DNA of 64,000 nt from Pohlia nutans (taxonomy: Eukaryota > Streptophyta > Bryopsida > Bryales > Mniaceae), in assembly GCA_022496805.1 (NCBI GenBank), contig CM040085.1, forward strand, positions 30,099,811-30,163,810, given 5' to 3'. How positions within the stretch are numbered: position 1 is the first letter of the stretch; each line of letters opens with the position of its first letter. The position numbers and the translations under genes were made by a program. This document shows, piece after piece, positions 55,647-64,000 of this stretch. Under the pieces are notes generated by a model, which saw only the letters and a program-made list of their open reading frames with translations, did no database searches and was not told the origin of the DNA.

Positions 55647-58600
55647 GCTTATAGCCTTACACTACTGTAAAGGAGGTGACAGTGTTATCCTTTTCTTTTT
55701 TTCTCTGTTTTTATTTTTTATTTTTTTTATGCCTGATTCTCCACAAACTGAAGTTGTTTTGGCGCAGAACATTCAGTACCATAGTAAATCAGGGACTGCC
55801 CTCTCCCCAATGAAATGATAAGGAAAGTGCTTCATCATATTGTCAGCCTCATCATTAGCTAAGGGGACACATGGCACACACCTGGCACATTGGCAGGGCA
55901 AGAATACTCCAAACATGCAATTTTTCATTTTTTAAACAGGTGGCACCAATGAAACAAATATTGTAGCACTTTCATCTAGACTAGTGTAGTTGACCCAGAT
56001 GTTTCCTATGTTGCACATGTCCCCTGTGTTTCTCGTGTTCCAAAGCTCCTTATGCTCTCTGTGTTCCCTAACCTGTACTTTTGCTTTTGCTTTTTAGAAT
56101 AAATTTATCCATAATTTAGTTCAATTTATGGTGATGAAATTCGATTAAATTTCATACAATGTCCAAAAGCTACAAAGCAACTTTAGTGCATCCCTACTCT
56201 TCAAGAGTTTTTTGACGATGTCAAGAATGACCTCACAAACTCCCAATATCCATTTTTCATAATTTAATTCAATTTAAGGTGAAACAAATCACTCAAAAAT
56301 GCATAAATTTCACACCATAGTCATAGGTTCAAACGTGATGAAATAAACTCCGTGCACCCTTCTTCAATGAGAGCTTTCCGATGGTACCAAGAATGACAAC
56401 AAAACCCCCCATATTCCATTTTCTATAATTTAATTCAATTTACAATGAGGAAATTCAATTTAAAATGCATAAATTTCACACCGTAGGTCCGAACGCAGCA
56501 AAACAAACTCCATGCACCCCTCCTGGTCGAAAGCTTTCCAACAGACCAGGAACGCAATGGAAGGAGGGGAGGAGAGGGGACGCACAGTCTGGAAGATCTC
56601 AACGTAATAAACAAAACAAAACAAACAACCTTCTTTATATTAGAAGAGAAATGGGACCTTTAGAAGGCTTCTTTGCCTTTGCCATAACAAAAGGCAAACC
56701 ATGCATTGGTTTGTGCACATGATTAATCAATAATGACATTCTAGCATCCAAGTTGTTGCTTCCAGCTAGTCAAGTTTCATGTAGTAAACGGGATTTCGTG
56801 TAATAAAGAAATTATCTCGGTATGTTGGTACAAACTGTGAATCACACATGGTAATATGTCATTCACCACATCAAGCTGATGTGTATGGAACCACTCTCAA
56901 AACAAAGGGCCTTTTCCATAACAACATTTCTTCCAATGATGTATAGATTTTAGAGGAAGTCATAACAATTGAAAGAAAATGGGTTCAAATGGCAATAAAA
57001 GAATGACTTTTGGGTCGAAATTTAGTTATTTCTAATAATAATTTCTTTTTTGGCTATATTTTGCCAGCTACAAAAAGGTTGATTCCAAGGATGAAGCTGG
57101 ATGAAACTCCAAGACAACCCCCGCAAGCGCTATTGAATGTAAGTGGAGAGTGGAATTAGGGGCCTTCACTCATGCCATGCCTGGACCACACACATGCCGC
57201 ACTGAAATGGATGACACAAGTACGGTATAACTGTATCGTAGGCTCTGTCTCAATCTTCTATATACCACTAGGAATATATGAGAATATGTGTATTTTATTA
57301 GAGCAACACATTGCTTGCAAATAAAAAATTTCTTAATTTAATTACTGTTGTGTAAAAAGGAGTTAGTGTTTAGGGTTTCGAATTTAGGATTTTAGTGTTC
57401 AGTACGTGGTTCAATCCTCTAGGTCTCAAGGTTTATTTCCAATTTCTTGCTTTTTGGGAATATATATATATATATAATTTGGAGAAAAAAAAATTGTGAT
57501 GAAAAAAAAATACTAACCAATCCCTTTGTATCTATCAATACCTTGTCTCATACCCGGCCATGAAGTTGTGCATGTTCGATGAAGTCAACATGAACATGCA
57601 AAATTTTGATTGGTTGGAGAGAAGTTGCCATGAAGTTTTGAGCTTGAGAACCCTCTACAGTTTATGACAACTTCTCCACCACTTTTTTCTCAAAAACACA
57701 CTTGAAATGTAGAACTTAGTCCCTCGAAGTCCCTAAAAACTTGTCTTTTAGTGAGATACTTCATCTATAGAACGTGGCCCTTAGTACGAGTAGTTACAAA
57801 GCCCTTTCCAAATACTACCTTGAATTTTTTCAGTGACCCATCTATCATGCCGTTATACATAGAATCGTTTCTAGCTATCCAAAGTGGTCCGGGCATAGTA
57901 CAAATGAGGGCCCTAATTCCATTTGTCACTTTAGTTACAAATTAACCAATTGTTAGTAACAGATTAGTCATTTGAAATTCAGACACTTGAAGAAATCCAG
58001 GATGTCATGTCTACAACTTTACGACTAAAAAATGTCCTTAATGATTGGAAATTGTTCAATACAGCTCAAATTTTAGTCATTAGTTATGGACAATTTGAAT
58101 CGTACAACTGTAATCTCGAAAGCCCAGATTTCTTCTCATGAAAATTGCCCAATCAAGTTCAAAATCTTAGGAAAAAAACTAATCATTTGAGGGGGAAATT
58201 AGAAAATATTCCCCACTTTTTTAACACCTAGCAAAGAGAATGCTCAAGAAAACCAGTTAGTCCCAAAAAAATGTAGGATCTTTGTTGGTCTACGGCTTCT
58301 GTCTTCCTTCATTTATACAAGAAATTATTTCAAGCATTACCGTCTCTGGAAAATTATGGAAATTTCACAACACACTCCCCTGTAGGTCTTGTATGTTTAG
58401 AAAAGAAATTGGCCTCATACGACACACTGGTGGATAGTAGTTGCACAATGTATTTTTTTTTCCTCTCTGTATACTGTCTGTATGAACATGGCAACCTCTT
58501 TTAGGGATTAAGCTACTTGCTTAAAATTGCATGTTCATTTGCAGGGGGAGGGTGGATTGGCCCCCCTATTCGTACCAGTCATGTTCGTGGATTTCTCTTT

Positions 58601-59374
58601 CTTTTCTTTTCTTTTGATGTTAGGAGTTCTCTTCCTAACAGGGGGAGTTAGGTGTTTTTTTTGGAAATTTTAATTTTAAATTTGGAGTTTGCAGCTCCAA
58701 ATTAATCTAGGACAATTCACCATGTCCAAAAATAGGGACAAACTTTCGTTTTTGATTTGTATCTTTGGTATGAACGAGAGGATCAATCCGCCCAATCTAC
58801 ATGCAACAGCCCAAATGTAATGCCTATTTGGTAAGATTTGGAAAATTTGTTGAACTTAAAAACCCTTTGAGGTGCATACGACCACTATGTGGACAATGAA
58901 CAAATTCAAACTATTCTCCTGACTACATACATGGACAATTTTCATCCATCCAAATTTCTCTTGGCTCTTGTGCTAGTTGACTATCATTTGTAAGGTACAA
59001 ATCCCCAAAATAAGACATTATGATTTTTTGAAAAACAACAGAATTGGTTTATGTCAAGTTTCATTCTTAGTTCAAAAAGTGAGACTTTAAACATGATTTT
59101 CCAAAATAAGTACAATCAAATAATGGAAACCATACCATCTCGTAGTGCATGTTCTTTCAATTTCATTACAATATTTTCTAACTTTTGTGTTAATTTGGGA
59201 TTTTTAATTGAATTTCAAGAGAAAAATTTGCAAAATTAATTTTAAAATATTAATAAAAAATATGATGTGATCTTCACATTGACATTTACAACTTTGCTGT
59301 GAACATCAACTCCATTTTTGTTTTTCATTAAGCATTTTGTAACAAATCTTTGAGAACAATGTTGAATCGAGACG
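55647..59374. other. intergenic, nothing recognised
   Basis: 3.7 kb of AT-rich DNA. A short (TA)n at 57462-57477, telomere-like words near 57365-57400 and repeated phrases such as ataatttaattcaattta (56100, 56260, 56427) are all that stand out. Confidence 0.4.
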
Positions 59375-59688
59375 TTAACCCTAACTGTCCAACCGTCTAG
59401 AATGTGGACAATGTACAGAATCAAACACAATTTTCTCATCCGTCATTGACTTTTTGGATTGTGGATTTTTTATTATATATTTTATGGGAAGTTAGCTTCA
59501 TGCATGTGTGATCCGATTGCACTGCACTAAACATGTACAAGTATACTTGAGTGCACAAAAGGGGTATTAATTTGAACAATGTCGTATTATGTATACATAC
59601 AATAAACACATTTAGAATTGAAAGTATTCACGTATACTTACATTAAACATATATTTAAAACGAAATATATTTGTATACAAAGGTATTT

Positions 59689-59732
<44 letters not shown>

Positions 59733-60258
59733 CCTCTCGTATACAAGGGGGTTTTTACAAGAGATCATGAACGCACGTGATTCTCAAACATAATGTAGAG
59801 TGCATCCCCCGGGGATTCCATTAGAAAAGGGATGATTTGTGAAATTTTTATGCCTCATTTCATGTTTTCGTGATTCACCGAAAATTTCAAAGATTTCAGT
59901 GTAAAATTGTGCTCTTAAAAAAGTCAACTCATAGAATTAAGCAACCAAAAAAATTCCAAAAATCACTTTACTTGGAGTATTACATTTCAACCAATCACAA
60001 GTTCACAAAAAAATTCATCCACAGATTGTCAATATCTTATTCATAATCGAATTACAAAAGAATTTTCAATTTTAAGTTTTAATTTATTCAAAAATATCGG
60101 TCACAACAATCATAGATCTAATGGTATGGATAGAATCAAAAATTCATAATGTACAACTTCTATTCATATCTCAAGTTCAAAATATCCCTCTTAGTTACAT
60201 TTTATAAGACATCTTTGAAATTCTCCAAATCTAGAGAGTGAGGACATTTAGGGGTTAA
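59375..60258. mobile_element. TTAA-flanked MITE split by a later insertion
   Basis: TTAACCCTAACTGTCCAACC at the left and GAGGACATTTAGGGGTTAA at the right; the interior matches 48599-49175. It is interrupted at 59519-59819 by an element flanked by ATT. Confidence 0.75.
59519..59819. mobile_element. nested 301-bp element with (TA)n core
   Basis: Flanked by ATT (59516-59518 and 59820-59822). Removing it restores the continuous sequence seen in sister copies (gatccgatt-agaaagggg). Its ends match 4957-5643 in reverse. A (TA)20 tract lies at 59691-59730. Confidence 0.65.
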
Positions 60259-60329
60259 AGGGTTAAAAACTGAGGATCCAATTTTGCTCATCTTCAGATA
60301 TTGTTGGTGGCAGTTTATAACTACTACAA

Positions 60330-60650
60330 GTTCATCTACTATGAGTTCCTAACAGGGCATTTTTTTTTTCATTTTTCATGAAGTGTCAAAGTGGTGATAC
60401 AAAATATTATAGTGGCGCTCCATATTTCAGCATTCATCCACGTATTGAATAGAGAATATCACATTGGAAGATATCACATAACCATAATTTTATTTTCTTC
60501 TACAATTTGGCAATTTCATTCAAGATATTTTTAAAGTAGAAGTTTTCTCGCTTGAAAAACTTCATGGTTTTCGGCCAGTTTTTAGCCACATTATTTTCTT
60601 CTTGTGCAATCTAGCACTATTTCGCCCCAAAATAATGCCCTAGTCCCTCG
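60330..60650. repeat. dispersed repeat, also at about 6060-6450
   Basis: Same orientation as the 6-kb copy; shared phrases include atattatagtggcgctccat-like and gcactatttcgccc. Confidence 0.55.
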
Positions 60651-60687
60651 AGACAGGCAATGTAAGACCTATTGATGAGGGGTATGT

Positions 60688-61789
60688 TTAACCCCTAACC
60701 GTCCCGACGTCCATATTTTGGACCTTTCTGGGGGTACATTCACCTTCGAAGAGCTGTAACTTTTGCAAAAAGTTTCTGATTTTGATGAAATTTTGAAAAA
60801 ACCCCCCTCATGGTGTATGGAATAAGTGATAAAAATTTCAGATCAATCCAAGATGTATTGAATTTTTGGTGATCATTTGAAAGTAGGGGTCTTTTTTTTG
60901 GACAGTTTTTGTGCATTTTGATGGCTGCAACTTTGGGGGCTTGTATCTCCTTCATCCCATGTCCGTTTTCAATAAAAAATTATTTGGTTGGATTCCCCTT
61001 CAAGTCTAGTTATCGTGGTAAAATTTTCATTTCAATCCATGTTGTTCTGAATGCTTAGGAGTCATTTTAGTGCACGGGTCTAGTTTGGACACTTTTTGCT
61101 TTTTGGGTCAAATGGGTCACTTTTCGGGCTACTTTTTGACATTGCAAGGCCATTTTAGGCCACATTAAAAAAAAAACATGAGTTTTTTGGTACCAATGTG
61201 TTTATATGATGCTTTTGAACTACTTTATAGTTGAAAGTTTTTTCATTTGAGTAATTTTGAAAACGAATTTCACCTCTAACTGTCTTGCTAGGAAAATTTC
61301 AACATTCTTTTTTTACACTAAAACACTATGATCTTGCAATCTATATGGCCAAATGACTCCAAATTTGATTCACATCATCTCTCAAGGAAGTCACTTAGCG
61401 TAAATTTTGGGTACATATGAGCGTACAAAGGGTATTTAATGGGGGGCTGTGAAATAATTGGAATATTATACCATTTCTAGTATATTTAGGGTATATTCCA
61501 CATATATTTTAGGAATATTCCTAAAATATTCCCAAATTGGTTTTATAACACCCTATATTACTTCTATAAATTTATAATTTTTATCTCAAATGAATAAAAG
61601 ACACCCTATATTTGTTCTCTCATAGTTATCTAAATTCTTGACAGTGACTTCCCCGGGCATCATCTACAACATGTATATTACAAGATTGTACGGTTGAGAT
61701 TTCTATACCTCACTTACATTTAGACTTATAACACATCAAAAGTAATGATGATTTTAAACCCAAAAAAGCTAGGGACGCTTAGGGGTTAA
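60688..61789. mobile_element. TTAA-flanked element, 1102 bp, with nested hAT MITE
   Basis: TTAACCCCTAACCGTCCCGA at the left and AGGGACGCTTAGGGGTTAA at the right. The interior is not shared with the other TTAA families. It contains the hAT-type insertion 61381-61657, so about 820 bp without it and its duplication. Confidence 0.7.
61381..61657. mobile_element. hAT-type MITE, 277 bp, 8-bp target duplication
   Basis: Flanked by exact CATCATCT copies (61373-61380 and 61658-61665). Ends ctcaaggaagtcact and agtgacttccccggg are imperfect inverted repeats resembling the 13867 element. Confidence 0.8.
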
Positions 61790-62028
61790 GTTATTTGAGC
61801 ATAAGTCTCTATTTAAGTCCTCATGTTTTTTTCTAAAGCACTTTTGAGTAGGTCATATGGGGACTTCTTTTATTTAATGTTTTTACCAACACACGGAATG
61901 TTTTTGATTGATTTGGTGATATGAATTTGGCCCTATAATCTGAATTTCATTATTTTCATTATTTTCACAATATGATCAATCAAATTGGTCATTTAAAACC
62001 ATGAATTCTTGGTCCCTTAGGGGCTACC
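61786..62028. mobile_element. GGACCAA-subfamily MITE, degenerate, sharing TTAA with its neighbour
   Basis: Interior agrees with the 17453 copy (cttttgagtaggtcatatgg, tcatttaaaaccatgaattc). The right end ttggtcccttaggggct is kept. Its left edge coincides with the right TTAA of the 60688 element. Confidence 0.55.
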
Positions 62029-62383
62029 GTATACTTCAGATTTGAAATCAGATAACAATTTTGAAAGCAGATACATTTTGCTATGTATGAGCAAATTTAG
62101 ACACTGCAATAATGTACTCCAAATCTGCATGTGCAAAATTCCCTGGCGTTTCTGATAAGTTAGTGGAGGCAGAGAGAGTGATGGTGTGGAGTAGCAGAGT
62201 AGCACTCTGCTACTTTGTCATGTGGACATCGTATCAAGGGTGAGTTGAACAGACACTTTATTCACGTAGACTTCGAAAGAGGACTAGAGTTCTTTCTTTT
62301 TGGAGTTGGAGAAGGGTAATATCCTTCTCATGGGTCCTACTGTCCTATTGGATCTAGTTTGTCCAAAACTTATCTTGTTCGTT

Positions 62384-62566
62384 CATAACGTTCAGTAGCC
62401 TTCATGCCCGCTGCCTTTCCTTCATGCACTTTGATCATCACCTTGAGCCTCCACCCGTCCACTTAGCTACTGATGAAATATTGTTGGGTGTGGAATATTC
62501 CACACCATCTACTGTAGAGCCAAGGCAGAGACAAGGCAGAGACAGTGCATGTTACTGAATGTTAAG
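62384..62566. mobile_element. CATAACATTCAGTAGC-type MITE, 183 bp
   Basis: Ends CATAACGTTCAGTAGC and GTTACTGAATGTTAAG. The interior is the reverse complement of the 50599 copy, including the palindrome ggtgtggaatattccacacc. Confidence 0.75.
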
Positions 62567-62737
62567 TTCTCTGATAATCTCACGAAATACCATTATCTTT
62601 TAGTGATTTAAAAATAAATATGAATCACTAGAGTGATTCATAGGAGTCCATTTCCTTCTCCTGAAGACTCCATGAAGACTTTCTAAGTACTGATTACTTT
62701 ATGTTTCAAAAGTTAATCCCCTGCGACTCATGGTGTT

Positions 62738-63165
62738 GAGGCAGGAAACGTGGGAGAGGATGTGGAATCTATAATTCTCTAGAAGAGGTTGATGGTGAGT
62801 GGCTGAACAATTACCTAATGTTGGAATCTGGAAAATTGTGAAACTTGAATTCGTTCCATTTGCATGCACTTTCAAGGTTGCTCTTTGACTGACTCACACT
62901 ACAGGGAGGGGTGTCGTTTCTCTTTCAGATTTTGAGTGAAATCGCATCACTTCTCACTGTGTCAGAGGAGGTGAGTGTGAAACGTCTCATAGGAAAAGCG
63001 TCTACATAATCAGTTCACATACTTTCCGAGACTCTCGGCAATGAAAAAAGACAAGTTAGCTTGTAGTGATCACTGTTATCTTAGGAGCCTTGCAAAATTT
63101 AATGTTCCAGTCGCCCAACAGGGTATTGTTTACATTGACGAGGTTGACAAGATCACAAAAGCTTG
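62738..63165 (+). pseudogene. ClpX (AAA+ protease unfoldase) fragment
   Basis: Two separate pieces match consecutive parts of the ClpX AAA+ domain. At 62738-62776 the frame reads EAGNVGEDVESII then a stop (ClpX: AGYVGEDVES). At 63083-63163 it reads LAKFNVPVAQQGIVYIDEVD followed by KITKA, which contains the Walker B motif. Between them are about 300 bp of unrelated AT-rich DNA, and nothing of the Walker A region precedes or of the sensor regions follows. ClpX is the mitochondrial/plastid Clp ATPase subunit. This could be two exons of a decayed gene; the stop right after the first piece and missing neighbours argue for a pseudogene. Confidence 0.6.
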
Positions 63166-63683
63166 TAGCATTTCGCATCATCTTGTAGCATCTCGTAACA
63201 TCTCACAACTAGCACACAATCAAAAACTATATTGACAACCCATCACTAGTGTATATGTGTACCCACATTTTGGCAGCCGTCTCTCATTTTGACATAAAGT
63301 CATACAACTTCTTGCAATACGTCTCAATTTAATAGGCTGTCTAAAATATTCATAAATACAAACTCTAGAATTGCCTCTAGAAAAGTCACACTCCTTTAGA
63401 TAGCATATCAACCAACGCTAGCAACAGTATGCACGTATGAGCACAGATCAGAGTCACACCAGTCCCAGATCGGAGTTCCTCTTCAAAACATCTTGAATCA
63501 TGAAAGATCACGGATAAGAACTTCAAAAACTCTCTCTAGACCGCAATGTAACCACATTGCAATGAGTTTGAGCTTCATGCTCTTGAAACTTGTACAACCT
63601 TGTGGCGGATTCTCACGAAATCTTACAGTGAAATTTTTTCTCAAGGAAGGAGGTTTTGTTCCTTCATTTGTCCAAAACATCCA

Positions 63684-64000
63684 AGAACGACTTCTCGGTG
63701 TCATGCCACCCAAGAACGACTTCTCGGTGTCACACCACCCAAGGTATCCAAACCGACAGCATTTGTTCATGCTGCTCACATTGTCAACCACATGGTTGAG
63801 TAACATATCCGCAAACCACCACTGACCGATGTCCTCCAACTTCACGGGCTCCAGACCATTTCCTTCACTATCTTCTCCCAGACGCCCTCTTTATCTTTCA
63901 TTACATCTTCCATGGAAGGAATCGGTTCCTGAAAGTTGGGCTCAGGCACCGTGAGGCCATACCTCTCCGCCAGCAATTGCCACAACCGCTTCCACTCACA
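63684..64000 (-). pseudogene. progesterone 5-beta-reductase/iridoid synthase-like (PRISE) SDR, C-terminal part, frameshifted
   Basis: Read from the window edge inward: WKRLWQLLAERYGL, then PSMEDVMKDKEGVWEKIVKE, a frame change, then VKLEDIGQWWFADMLLNHVV and SSMNKCCRFGYLGWCDTEKSF. This order is the C-terminal third of plant PRISE short-chain reductases (KxLW..LAE..G, DKE.VW..IV, SMNKS...G..G..DT..SF). Near 63846-63860 one A appears lost in gaaatggt (expected reading ENGLEPVKLED), shifting frame into a stop. Just downstream the DTEKSFL coding segment is tandemly duplicated with a 29-bp period (63681 and 63710). The rest of the gene lies outside the window. Probably a pseudogene. Confidence 0.6.

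Overview
The window is nuclear DNA from a land plant. It has spliced genes with plant families (a GT14 glycosyltransferase, TPD1-like secreted ligands, a ZFWD zinc-finger/WD40 protein, a plastid shikimate kinase) in AT-rich intergenic DNA packed with small inverted-repeat transposons. I cannot name the species. All annotation is by eye; no alignment or search was run.

Layout. 1-14.4 kb: a two-exon GT14 gene (1139-3377), a field of MITE-type repeats, then an intact TPD1-like gene (12083-12505). 14.43-48.07 kb: one very large imperfect inverted repeat. The left arm (14430-27687) and right arm (33451-48071) flank a 5.8 kb unmatched spacer. Each arm carries, from outside in, a coding relic of unknown type, a TPD1-like gene, a SINE-like sequence, a dead LINE and a complete ZFWD gene. 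The TPD1-like copy is open in the right arm and stopped by one nonsense codon in the left. The inner 7.3 kb of each arm (20.13-27.42 and 33.72-41.0 kb) looks almost identical, while DNA just outside it differs at roughly one base in eight. The step is abrupt and falls at a poly(A) tract. The spacer holds a second hairpin of about 1 kb whose centre lies within about 50 bp of the centre of the large palindrome, plus two CACTA-type miniature elements. 48-64 kb: more miniature elements, a chloroplast shikimate kinase gene on the minus strand (51112-53717, eight exons), and decayed fragments of ClpX and of a progesterone 5-beta-reductase/iridoid synthase-like gene at the right edge.

The strongest unexplained signals are (1) the nested, concentric palindromes with an apparently homogenised ZFWD core, and (2) a group of at least a dozen hairpin elements of several internal types that all end in TTAACCCCTAAA-like sequence. 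They sit in TTAA targets and are sometimes stacked end to end sharing one TTAA. The two palindrome arms supply a natural empty-site/filled-site pair for them. A third is a near-perfect 47-bp palindrome just upstream of the TATA box of both arm TPD1-like genes.

The genes do not form a pathway. TPD1-family ligands act outside the cell in anther/sporangium development, ZFWD proteins probably bind RNA, and shikimate kinase acts in plastid aromatic amino acid synthesis. Their proximity looks like the product of duplication, not of shared function.
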